A DNA stretch of 50,130 nucleotides, from contig NZ_JAFMHJ010000025.1 of assembly GCF_017854565.1 (NCBI RefSeq), positions 1 through 50,130 of the forward strand. Reading direction: 5' to 3'. Both the position numbers and the translations under genes were made by a program. Each line of letters opens with the position of its first letter. The stretch's first letter is position 1. This DNA comes from Yoonia sp. (GTDB lineage Bacteria > Pseudomonadota > Alphaproteobacteria > Rhodobacterales > Rhodobacteraceae). Below, piece by piece: positions 1-7,621 of the stretch. The notes below the pieces were generated by a model. That model saw only the letters and a list, made by a program, of their open reading frames with translations, ran no database searches and was not told the origin of the DNA.

Positions 1-177
1 CCCTCAAGTGTAAACTTTAGCCAGTCAAATGTCTCACGCTTATTGGCACGGAGGGTCCGCCTGATGATGTCCGCCCAAGCTAAATGGCGCAAACGCAACG
101 GGGCCAATCGGCTGCCCGAGATCGTTCACGGGATTGCGTTCAAGGACGGGATCAAGCAACTTCAAACCGCCGGCTGA
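1..177 (+). pseudogene. IS256-family (mutator-type) transposase, C-terminal remnant
   Basis: The frame is open from base 1 and stops with TGA at 175-177. Its last 38 residues (RLMMSAQAKWRKRNGANRLP, then a PEIVHGIAFKDGI-like end) have the layout of the C-terminus of IS256/mutator transposases, in which a Leu-Met-rich helix is followed by a W-R-K/R-x-N-G patch and a final V/I-x-G-I/V-x-F-x-D-G-I. The 20 residues before this do not fit the family in this frame, but another frame gives a more family-like KCL stretch, so the copy is probably frameshifted as well as cut by the window edge. The catalytic DDE residues would lie upstream and are not visible. It abuts a Tn3 remnant, suggesting nested or neighbouring insertions followed by decay. 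The family call is from memory of the C-terminal pattern. Confidence 0.6.
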
Positions 178-195
178 TCACGCCGTCACCAACTT

Positions 196-477
196 TTGGG
201 CATAGCTCTTCTTCCCGTGCCCATGAGTCATCTCTTTTGCTGCACATTACGCTATCAAAGGAGCGGCACCAAACCGCGACAGGTCCACTATCGTATGGCC
301 GGGCTGAACCTGCTCACAGCGAACATCATCTACTGGAATACAAAGCACCTCGGACAGGCGGTCGCCGCGCGAAAACGTGCGGGGCTCGACTGGTCGCCAG
401 AGCTCTTATCGCATATCTCGCCCCTTGGATGCGCGCATATCCTGCTCACTGGAGAGTACAGATGGAAAAACCGGTAA
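196..477 (+). pseudogene. Tn3-family transposase, C-terminal remnant
   Basis: The last ~60 residues match the end of Tn3-family TnpA proteins: AGLNLLTANIIYWNTKHLGQ, then an AV...RKRAGL...LSHISPLG segment and a terminal HILLTGEYRWKNR. In the family this region (GLNL-T-A-I--WNT-YL, then L--LSPL-W-HI-LTG-Y-W) is the extreme C-terminus after the catalytic Glu. Only about 80 of roughly 990 residues remain, and the codons upstream of about 280 are not recognisably TnpA, so the gene is a fragment. The stop at 475-477 is followed 8 bases later by a 38-bp sequence with the form of a Tn3 terminal inverted repeat, the normal order at the transposase end of these elements. The TnpA Trp in SPLGW is Cys here, which also suggests decay. 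Confidence 0.8.
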
Positions 478-485
478 CGAACGCG

Positions 486-523
486 CTTAGGGTGTCATTC
501 TGCACCCAGCCGGATCAGACCCC
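486..523 (-). repeat. Tn3-type 38-bp terminal inverted repeat (right end)
   Basis: Read on the minus strand the segment starts GGGGTCTGATCCGG and ends CACCCTAAG. It is exactly 38 bp, the canonical Tn3 IR length, with the canonical GGGGT start and TAAG end. It lies just after the transposase remnant, as expected. It marks the probable old boundary of the transposon; sequence from 524 on would be the flanking DNA. No second copy was seen in the window. Confidence 0.75.
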
Positions 524-924
524 ACACAGGTGGATTGTGCAATTTGCTACGGTGTCCGGACGTGAACGCCAAAACGCCATAATATCGGCAATTTTCAAAG
601 ATAAGCGAGAAAATAACGGGCTTGCAGCATGTTTTGACCGCCCAAGGAGTAGTCAAAGCAAAAATATGGCTAGCTGCGATGTGCATCCGGGTTTATAACA
701 TACCCGAATTGTGCAGACGTAATTGGTTGCAGCGTATGTCTGCATTCCCGGGCCAAGCCGAATGAGTAAGGAACACTAGGGCGAACGACACGAAAAACAG
801 ATCGGCGGCGCATTTGCTGATCTGCGGTATTGACGACAAGATAGTGCGGCCTGGATGTGCCCGGTGTTTGCGATGGTTCAGGGTCCGGTCACAGGTCCGG
901 TATCCAGTAACGGTAAGGTTTGTT
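524..924. other. 400-bp spacer with no supported gene
   Basis: This stretch lies between the presumed Tn3 end and the Hint-domain gene. Open frames on both strands here have no recognisable family pattern. The last bases hold the ribosome-binding site of the next gene (AAGG at about 915-918). I see no tRNA or strong hairpin. Confidence 0.5.
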
Positions 925-2091
925 ATGACGGTTTTTAAGCTTGATTGGTCAAAGGCCAATACTGATGGCAGCTACTTGTTGACTGGCTCGGGCGATTGCG
1001 TAGCCGTTGCTGTTGCCACATCGGCCAATATCGAAAAAGATCAAAAAGCGAACAGCGCGGGTGCGGGATCGGGTCACGTTGCACCAACCATTACCACGCT
1101 TTCATTTGACCAGCCTGTGCAGGACTTCGTTTTCAACCTGTCCGACAGCGCAGCCCGGATTGGTGGTCTGGGCGACAAGATCACGTTGATCACGTTGGAT
1201 GCGTATGGCAATCACGCAAAGGCTTCGTTTACCGATCAGACATCACGACAAATGGACGCGGGTACCACGCAGGCCAGTGTTCAGGTCGCCATTAAGGGAC
1301 CGATCATGGGCCTGCAGATCATCTGCGACGTGGATGGCGGCAGCGATCAGCCAGTGGTCAGCGCTATATCGTTCTGCACGGTCGATCCTGACAGCTATGC
1401 CATGGATGTGGATTGCATAACCTATGATGCCGACAACCCCACAAGCGGCGTTGTTGCCTTCCTTGATGGGTCGACCATGGCGTTTTCAAAGATTGCGCAT
1501 GCCGTTCCGTGCTTTACCCCCGGCACCCGAATCGCAACACCCAAAGGCGAGCGGCTGGTGCAGGACCTCAAGATCGGGGACAGGATTCTGACCCGCGACA
1601 ACGGTATTCAAAGCATCGTCTGGGTCGGCCATCGGTCAATGACCAAGGCGGATCTGGCGGTAGCACCCGAACTGCGTCCGGTCTTGATCCGCGCGGGCAC
1701 CCTTGGTGGTGGCCAACCAGAACGGCACATGCTGGTGTCACCAAATCACCGCGTCCTGATCGTATCCGAGATGGCACAGCTTTACTTTGAAGAAAGCGAA
1801 GTCCTGGTCGCAGCCAAATACCTGACCGATATCAATGGCATCGACGTCGTAAACGTGCCCGGCACGACTTATATCCACTTCATGTTCGAGAATCACGAGG
1901 TTGTGCTGTCGGACGGCGCGTGGACCGAAAGCTTCCAACCCGGTGATACCACGCTTCAGGGCGTCGAAGACGCACAGCGGGCTGAAATCTTTGCATTATT
2001 CCCTGAACTCACGACAAAAGAGGGGCTGCATAGCTACAGTTCAGCGCGCAAATCCTTGCAAAAACACGAGTCCGTCTTGCTCTTGAAGTAA
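925..2091 (+). CDS. Hint (Hedgehog/intein)-domain protein
   Basis: A 388-residue protein. Residues from about 194 onward form a Hint_2-type Hedgehog/intein fold. It starts at Cys196 in VPCFTPGTRIATPKGERLV, followed by QDLKIGDRILTRDNG, a central HMLVSPNHRVLI block containing the conserved His, and a late MFENHEVVLSDGAWTESFQP block. Such proteins are frequent in Rhodobacteraceae, often attached to RTX or other secreted domains, and may self-process at the Cys; their substrates are mostly unknown. The N-terminal ~190 residues (Thr/Ser/Asp-rich, predicted beta) are not recognised. No signal peptide is visible. I chose ATG 925 because AAGG lies 7 bases upstream and the open frame above it is not protein-like. 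The C-terminus lacks the His-Asn splice pair of true inteins, so splicing is unlikely. Confidence 0.85.
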   Translation: MTVFKLDWSKANTDGSYLLTGSGDCVAVAVATSANIEKDQKANSAGAGSGHVAPTITTLSFDQPVQDFVFNLSDSAARIGGLGDKITLITLDAYGNHAKASFTDQTSRQMDAGTTQASVQVAIKGPIMGLQIICDVDGGSDQPVVSAISFCTVDPDSYAMDVDCITYDADNPTSGVVAFLDGSTMAFSKIAHAVPCFTPGTRIATPKGERLVQDLKIGDRILTRDNGIQSIVWVGHRSMTKADLAVAPELRPVLIRAGTLGGGQPERHMLVSPNHRVLIVSEMAQLYFEESEVLVAAKYLTDINGIDVVNVPGTTYIHFMFENHEVVLSDGAWTESFQPGDTTLQGVEDAQRAEIFALFPELTTKEGLHSYSSARKSLQKHESVLLLK

Positions 2092-2094
2092 GCT

Positions 2095-2685
2095 TCAGGC
2101 ACCAGAGCCGCGCCATGCCGCCCAATCTTCGGGAGTGTCCAGATCAAGGCGCGCACGGTTTTCAGGCAGTCGCGTCAAATGGGTCTGGCCGCGCCGCTGC
2201 CGCACAATTGTTTCACCGCCGGCGTCACCGTGCAGCGCGGCGAATTCGGGGCGCAAGCTGTTGTCAAAAATGATAGGATGCCCCGGCTTTCCATCACCCG
2301 TCGCACCACGCCAAATCAGGTGGTCGGGGTGCGCGATACGCGCGTGAAGAACCGTCAAAAGATCATCCGTTTCAATAGCGACAAGGTCCGCAAGGACAAT
2401 CATGAACGCCGGGCAGGCGGGCAGGCGGGCTATCGCACAGCGCATCGTCCCTGACATGCCTTCAGCGGCTTCTGGCACGATAATGGGCGTCACATCCAAA
2501 TCCGCAATCACAGCCGTACGTGGATGATCCGCGGCAGGCACTGCCACAAACACCGGGTGGCCTGTGGCAAGGGCGCGTTGCGCTTGCAGGCGCAAAAGCG
2601 GGATGCCCGCGACCTGCTCCAACATTTTATCGGCACCCCGCATCCGGCGCGATCCACCGGCGGCAAGGATCACGATCGGGATCAT
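2095..2685 (-). CDS. MobA-like nucleotidyltransferase (MocA/CoxI-type NTP transferase)
   Basis: A 196-residue protein with the NTP-transferase P-loop near its start (VILAAGGSRRMRGADKML, the LAAG-x-S-x-RMG-x-x-K pattern). It then has a metal-binding MIVLADLVAIETDDL stretch and a GKPGHPIIF segment, all typical of molybdenum-cofactor cytidylyl/guanylyltransferases and of accessory proteins of CO/xanthine dehydrogenases. In the usual reaction a CTP or GTP is joined to molybdopterin. Its ATG overlaps the stop of the FAD/GcvT dehydrogenase gene by four bases (2682-2685), so the two are translationally coupled. This is an odd pairing because the dehydrogenase needs FAD and folate, not Mo. The substrate is therefore unproven. 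The protein ends 3 bases from the convergent Hint gene. Confidence 0.8.
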   Translation of the reverse strand: MIPIVILAAGGSRRMRGADKMLEQVAGIPLLRLQAQRALATGHPVFVAVPAADHPRTAVIADLDVTPIIVPEAAEGMSGTMRCAIARLPACPAFMIVLADLVAIETDDLLTVLHARIAHPDHLIWRGATGDGKPGHPIIFDNSLRPEFAALHGDAGGETIVRQRRGQTHLTRLPENRARLDLDTPEDWAAWRGSGA

Positions 2686-5090
2686 CCGCGCATGACGCTG
2701 CCATCGGGATCAACCAACGGTGTCGTCACCCGTGTCGCTTTGCGGCGTTGCCCCATGATTTCTATCTCCACCTGTCGCCCGCCAACGGCGTCCGCACGGG
2801 GGATCAGCGCCATCGCAATGGATTTCCCCGCGTGGTGGGAATAGCCGCCTGATGTGCAAAAGCCTTTGACGTCACCATCAATGAACACCGGTTCATAGGC
2901 GACGACATCTGCGTCATCAGCATCGACTTCGAACGCGACAAGCGTGCGGGCAGGGGGATTGGCCCTCTCGGCCTCGGCTGCGGCGCGCCCAATAAAATCG
3001 ACATTCTTTTTGAAACTGATAAAGCGGTCCATCCCGGTTTCGGCCGGCGTATAATCCGGCGAGAATTCACGCTTCCACGCGCCAAAGAACCGGTCCAACC
3101 GCAGCGACATCATCGCGCGCATACCGAACGGCGCAATGCCCATTGACTGGCCCGCATGCCACAGCGTCCACCAAAGTTGGCGCTGATCCATCGGATCGCA
3201 GTATATTTCATATCCTAAATCGCCGGTATAGCTGACCCGCTGCACAATACAGGCCACCTGGCCGACGGTCATGCGCCGCACGTCCAGAAACTTGATCCCG
3301 GCCACGTCACCGCGCGTGCACGCCCCAAGCAGATCACGTGCCTTGGGGCCTGCAATCTGAAAACCCGTGCGCCGGTCAGAGATATTTTCGACATGGGCAT
3401 GGGGTGCCGCGTTCTGGATGAACCAGCGGTGGTGAATTTCTTGCGCGCCGTAGCTTGCGGTCAGTTGAAATTCGGTCTCAGCCAGACAAGACACGGTGAA
3501 ATCGCCCCAAAGCCGCCCACCGGGTGACAGCATCGGTGTGAGAGACATGCGCCCGACCTGTGGAATCCGGCCCGCCATGATCCGATCCAGCCATGCGCGC
3601 GCGCCGCTGCCCGTGACGCTGAATTTACCAAAGTTCTGGACCTCATTGATGCCAACACCGCCGCGCACGGCTTTCACTTCGCGCGCAGTCGCATCCCACG
3701 CATTTGAACGTCGGAAAGTTGGCGTTTCATAGGTTGGGTCGTTATCCTGCGCAAAGTAGTTAGCCACCTCAAGCCCGAATTGATGCCCCCAGACCGCGCC
3801 AAGATCGCTGAAAATATCATACATTGGCGTGGTCCGGTGCGGACGGGCGGCGGGCAGTTCCTGATTGGCATACGCGACCGAGAAACGGTTTTGGTAATTC
3901 TGGACCACCTTGGGGCGCGTGTAGCCCGGCGTAATCCATTTGCCGTACCGCGCCACATCAAGCGCGGTGACACCGCGCTCGCATTCGCCCTCTATCATCC
4001 ACTGTGCCAACATCAGCCCGACACCGCCCGCCTGACTAAACCCCGCCATGACGCCGCACGCCGACCAATAATTTTGGTGCCCCGGCACGGGACCAACCAG
4101 CGGATTACCATCAGGTGCAAAGGTGAACGGCCCGTGGATCACAGATTTGACGCCAGCCGTGGCCAATACCGGGAACCGCCGATACGCAAATTCAATCGAG
4201 GCTTCAACTTTGTCCAGATCGTCAGGCAGCAGTTCGTGCCCAAAATCCCATGGTGTGCCATCCACCGCCCAAGGTTTGCAGGGCTTCTCATAGAACCCGA
4301 TGCAAAGCCCGCGCCCTTCCTGCCGCAAATAGCTTTCGCCACCGGGGTCGATCACATGCGGATGTTCGCTGTCGCGGTTATAGATTTCGGGGATGTCATC
4401 TGTGACGATATACTGATGTTCCATCGGGTGCAGCGGCGTGTAGATGCCCGCCATCGCACCAACTTCGCGCGCCCAGAGCCCGCCCGCATTCACCACATGT
4501 TCGGCATGGATCGTGCCCTTTTCGGTCACAACGTCCCATGTGCCGTCGGCCCGATGGTTTGTCTCGATAACCTTGCAATGCAATGCGATCGTGGCCCCGC
4601 CCATCCGCGCGGCCTTGGCATAGGCGTGCGTTGTGCCGGACGGATCAAGATGCCCGTCAAGCGGATCAAACAGCGCGCCCACGATGCCGTCAAGGTTGGT
4701 AATCGGCGCGATTTTTGCGATCTCGGCTGGGCCGACAATTTCCGTATCCAGCCCCATATACCGATGTTTGGCGCGTTCCGCGACCAGCATGTCAAAACGG
4801 TCTTGGTTATCTGCCAACGTCAGGCCGCCAACATGGTGCAATCCACACGACATGCCGGTGATTGCTTCCAACTCTTTGTAAAGATTGATGGTATAACCCT
4901 GCAGCGCAGCCATATTGGTGTCGCCGTTCAGGGTGTGAAAACCACCTGCGGCATGCCATGTGGACCCTGATGTCAGCTCTGACCGCTCAATCAGCATCAC
5001 ATCAGACCAGCCCAGTTTGGTCAGATGATAAAGCACAGAGGCGCCGACGACGCCGCCCCCGATGACGGCAACGCGTGTTGTGGTTTTCAT
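2682..5090 (-). CDS. FAD-dependent dehydrogenase with GcvT domain (dimethylglycine/sarcosine dehydrogenase family)
   Basis: An 802-residue, two-part enzyme. The N-terminal half is a DAO-type FAD domain: the dinucleotide fold VAVIGGGVVGASVLYHL is at residues 7-23, and GSTWHAAGG carries the His that is the covalent FAD site in mitochondrial dimethylglycine dehydrogenase. From about residue 430 to the end it resembles the aminomethyltransferase (GcvT) fold that binds tetrahydrofolate (YTGDLGYEIYC, FGMRAMMSLRLDR, GFCTSGGYSHHAGKSIAMAL). Family members oxidatively demethylate N-methyl glycines such as dimethylglycine, from glycine betaine or choline, and pass the C1 unit to folate. GGAGG lies 6 bases before ATG 5090. 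The exact methylated amine cannot be decided from sequence. It is the first gene of a two-gene unit with the MobA-like gene. Confidence 0.87.
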   Translation of the reverse strand: MKTTTRVAVIGGGVVGASVLYHLTKLGWSDVMLIERSELTSGSTWHAAGGFHTLNGDTNMAALQGYTINLYKELEAITGMSCGLHHVGGLTLADNQDRFDMLVAERAKHRYMGLDTEIVGPAEIAKIAPITNLDGIVGALFDPLDGHLDPSGTTHAYAKAARMGGATIALHCKVIETNHRADGTWDVVTEKGTIHAEHVVNAGGLWAREVGAMAGIYTPLHPMEHQYIVTDDIPEIYNRDSEHPHVIDPGGESYLRQEGRGLCIGFYEKPCKPWAVDGTPWDFGHELLPDDLDKVEASIEFAYRRFPVLATAGVKSVIHGPFTFAPDGNPLVGPVPGHQNYWSACGVMAGFSQAGGVGLMLAQWMIEGECERGVTALDVARYGKWITPGYTRPKVVQNYQNRFSVAYANQELPAARPHRTTPMYDIFSDLGAVWGHQFGLEVANYFAQDNDPTYETPTFRRSNAWDATAREVKAVRGGVGINEVQNFGKFSVTGSGARAWLDRIMAGRIPQVGRMSLTPMLSPGGRLWGDFTVSCLAETEFQLTASYGAQEIHHRWFIQNAAPHAHVENISDRRTGFQIAGPKARDLLGACTRGDVAGIKFLDVRRMTVGQVACIVQRVSYTGDLGYEIYCDPMDQRQLWWTLWHAGQSMGIAPFGMRAMMSLRLDRFFGAWKREFSPDYTPAETGMDRFISFKKNVDFIGRAAAEAERANPPARTLVAFEVDADDADVVAYEPVFIDGDVKGFCTSGGYSHHAGKSIAMALIPRADAVGGRQVEIEIMGQRRKATRVTTPLVDPDGSVMRG

Positions 5091-5210
5091 GGGTGACCTC
5101 CGCTTTCACTTTAACCCACCATGCCGTTGCAGATGGTAACCGCCGAGCCGCAACGCGACATTTTGTGTCGCAAACGCGCCCCACCGGCAAAGATCAACGC
5201 GGCGTGATCG

Positions 5211-5768
5211 CTATGGAATGATGCGCGTGTATTTGGTGCCTTCCAGCGTGGCGCCCAACCGCAGTCCGGTTTGCGCGAATACGACCGCGATCACGGGCGA
5301 CAGGCTGGTCGTCGTTTCAGCGCGCAGGGTTTCGCCCTTTTCGTTGATCGCATATTCGACATCTGCGCCGGCGGCCCAACCGGCGGACTGGCGGAAGTCC
5401 ATCAATGCTTCATTCGTCATGAAGAACAAGACATGGCTAAATTGCTGTGCGCCAATCTGCAGGCCCGCGCTGCCCGATGCGGACGAATAGTAGTCCACTG
5501 TCGATTGCCCGACGCGCAACGCACCCCGGCCATACGACCCGCCAATCCCAAGGCCGATTTCAGTGACAAGCGGCATGACCAGCATCCCCGATGCTCTGCT
5601 CGCAAGATCACGGGTGCCGGGATAGGTCGTATACATAAAATTCAATGTACTATCGACACGGGCGTCGATTGTGGCGGCGCCTGCACCACCGATACCGTTG
5701 CCGCATGCGGCCAAAGTCGTGGTTGCCAACGCACCAAGCGCAAAGCTGCGCCGAGAAAAACTGCTCAT
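5211..5768 (-). CDS. SYLF/YSC84-domain lipoprotein
   Basis: A 185-residue secreted protein. The N-terminus has a twin-Arg-like SRRSFALGALATTTLAAC, with lipobox LAAC and Cys21 as the lipidated residue. The rest matches the SYLF (YSC84) lipid-binding domain: a RASGMLVMPLVTEIGLGIGGSYGRG segment, then SSASGSAGLQIGAQQFSHVL and a terminal TGLRLGATLEGTKY. In eukaryotes this domain binds phosphoinositides and actin. In Gram-negative bacteria the proteins are envelope lipoproteins of unclear role. The gene stands alone: 120 bases separate it from the dehydrogenase upstream region and 167 from the end of hemB. Confidence 0.87.
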   Translation of the reverse strand: MSSFSRRSFALGALATTTLAACGNGIGGAGAATIDARVDSTLNFMYTTYPGTRDLASRASGMLVMPLVTEIGLGIGGSYGRGALRVGQSTVDYYSSASGSAGLQIGAQQFSHVLFFMTNEALMDFRQSAGWAAGADVEYAINEKGETLRAETTTSLSPVIAVVFAQTGLRLGATLEGTKYTRIIP

Positions 5769-5935
5769 GGTCTGTTCCGCCTTATTTGCCTGGAATGAGG
5801 CTGTTGTCGCCCCTAATACGCAAAACTATAAGCAAAAGTCGGCGTGCTGTCACGCGCAAGGTTGCGGCGACCTGATATTGGGCATGGCGCGACCCGCCGT
5901 TGTCCCCCATGCGATCCTGCGCAGGCCTCAAGACA

Positions 5936-6934
5936 TTACCCGTTCAGCAGCTTTGCCGCCTTTGGGGCAAAATAGGTCAGGATGCCATCGCACCCCGCGC
6001 GTTTGAAGGCGAGCAGGCTTTCCATCATCACTTTTTCACCATCAAGCCACCCGTTTTGCGCCGCGGCCTGCAGCATCGCATATTCGCCACTGACCTGATA
6101 CGCATAGGTTGGCACGCCAAACGCATCTTTGACCCGACGGCAGATGTCGAGGTACGGCATGCCGGGTTTGACCATGATCATATCAGCCCCTTCCATCAGG
6201 TCGCGTTCGACCAACCGCAGCGCTTCGTCAGAGTTGCCGGGGTCCATCTGATAGGTTTTCTTGTCTCCCGTCAGCGCCGATGACGCCCCAACCGCATCGC
6301 GGAACGGCCCATAGAACGCCGACGCATATTTGGCGGTATAGCTCAGGATGGCAACGTTTTGATGTTTTTCAGTCTCTAACGCAGCGCGAATTGCAGCAAT
6401 CCGACCGTCCATCATGTCGGAAGGCCCAAGGATATCGGCGCCGGCGTCCGCTTGGGCCAGGGCCATTTTCACCAGCGCCTCGACCGTCCGGTCATTCACG
6501 ATTTCGCCATTCTCAACAAAGCCGTCGTGGCCGTTGATGTTATATGGATCCAGCGCGATGTCGGTCATGATGGCAATGTCGGGCGCGGCATCCTTGATCG
6601 CGCGGATCGCTTGATTGGTCAGGTTGTCCGGGTCCCAGGCCATCGCGCAGTCTTCGGTGCGCGCCGCCATGTCGGTGTAGGGAAACAGGCAGATCGCCGG
6701 AATACCCAGCGCCTGCGCCTCGATTGCGGCTTTGACCACGCGGTCCACGGTCTTGCGCGTCACACCCGGCATGGATGCAACGGCGGTTTCATTATCGTGC
6801 CCGTCCATGACGAAAACCGGCCAGATCAAATCGTCCACCGTCAGCGTATTCTGCCGCGAAAGCGCGCGAAGCGCTGGCGTTTTGCGCATCCGGCGCAGGC
6901 GTGAAGCAGGAAAGGGGGCAACGGTCGGTTTCAT
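5936..6934 (-). CDS. hemB: Delta-aminolevulinic acid dehydratase (porphobilinogen synthase)
   Basis: A 332-residue cytosolic enzyme that condenses two 5-aminolevulinate molecules into porphobilinogen, the second committed step of haem, bacteriochlorophyll and cobalamin synthesis. Both active-site lysines are visible, in ILSYTAKYASAFYGPFRDA and in MIMVKPGMPYLD. The metal loop reads DIALDPYNINGHDGF, so the cysteines that bind catalytic zinc in mammalian and yeast enzymes are replaced by Ala and Asp. This is the Mg/K-dependent type known from Rhodobacter and Bradyrhizobium. I chose ATG 6934 rather than the longer upstream frame because it begins the conserved N-terminus and has an AGAGG 9-10 bases upstream. 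It diverges from the membrane-protein gene at 7046. Confidence 0.96.
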   Translation of the reverse strand: MKPTVAPFPASRLRRMRKTPALRALSRQNTLTVDDLIWPVFVMDGHDNETAVASMPGVTRKTVDRVVKAAIEAQALGIPAICLFPYTDMAARTEDCAMAWDPDNLTNQAIRAIKDAAPDIAIMTDIALDPYNINGHDGFVENGEIVNDRTVEALVKMALAQADAGADILGPSDMMDGRIAAIRAALETEKHQNVAILSYTAKYASAFYGPFRDAVGASSALTGDKKTYQMDPGNSDEALRLVERDLMEGADMIMVKPGMPYLDICRRVKDAFGVPTYAYQVSGEYAMLQAAAQNGWLDGEKVMMESLLAFKRAGCDGILTYFAPKAAKLLNG

Positions 6935-7045
6935 GGGGCAGCCTCTTGCAGCGATAACAATTCTTGGTCGCATGGATTTTGCCACATCACAAGTCTGGGC
7001 AAGCGCCAGTCGTGTCGTTAGTGTCCGCACAACACGCAATGATGA

Positions 7046-7582
7046 ATGAGCCCACCGATGAACTGGAACGACGCCATCTTGCAAGTGATTGATCTGCGGA
7101 CGTTCTCCAACATTTGGTATTGGCTTGCGGTGGCGGTATCATGGTCGACGGTCAGTCATTGGATCATTGGCGTCCCGTTCGACATGATATTTCGGGCCCG
7201 GCGCAACGGCGGCGATGCCCTGTCTGACCTCGAGACATTAGTCGCCATCAACGTCCGCCGCCTGATGACCATCACCGCGCTGGGGGGCATGTGGATTACG
7301 GGGTTTATCAGCTTTGTGCTGACCAGCTTGGCCGCAATGGGCTTTTACTATGGGTTTGAACTGGCACAGGGGTTCTTTTGCCTCGTCTTTCCCATGTCAT
7401 TGGTCGGCGTGATGACGATGCGGATAACGCGGCGGTATAGCGTGCAGCAGCCCGCCGGCGAAACGCTGGCGCGCGAACTGCTGCAGCTGCGGTTCTGGAT
7501 CCAGGTGATCGCCATGATTTCCATCTTTTTCACCGCGATGTACGGGATGTATCACAATCTTTCCGTCACACCGGGTTTCTGA
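7046..7582 (+). CDS. Small four-helix membrane protein, function unknown
   Basis: A 178-residue protein with four hydrophobic segments: about residues 20-45 (IWYWLAVAVSW), 75-95 (ITALGGMWITGFISFVL), 97-125 (AAMGFYYGFELAQGFF...SLVGVMTM) and 150-172 (WIQVIAMISIFFTAMYGMYH). It resembles a conserved Rhodobacteraceae family, starting with M-x-W then IDLRTFSNIWYW, that databases often label as a SufBCD-complex component. I see no sequence basis for a Suf role here, and no suf genes are nearby. ATG 7046 or the in-frame ATG 7058 could be the start; neither has a strong ribosome-binding site. mfd follows 39 bases downstream, so the two may be cotranscribed. Confidence 0.75.
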   Translation: MSPPMNWNDAILQVIDLRTFSNIWYWLAVAVSWSTVSHWIIGVPFDMIFRARRNGGDALSDLETLVAINVRRLMTITALGGMWITGFISFVLTSLAAMGFYYGFELAQGFFCLVFPMSLVGVMTMRITRRYSVQQPAGETLARELLQLRFWIQVIAMISIFFTAMYGMYHNLSVTPGF

Positions 7583-7621
7583 GTGGTTGACACCGTGACG
7601 CTGCACGGTAGTTGATCGCCC

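Noticed and set aside
84..698. A 204-codon plus-strand frame across the transposon remnants
   Set aside because: It runs in a different frame from both recognisable transposase ends and crosses the terminal repeat; it has no protein-like pattern.
3780..4970. A 396-codon plus-strand frame inside the FAD/GcvT dehydrogenase
   Set aside because: It is a reverse-strand shadow of a well-supported gene with no family features of its own.
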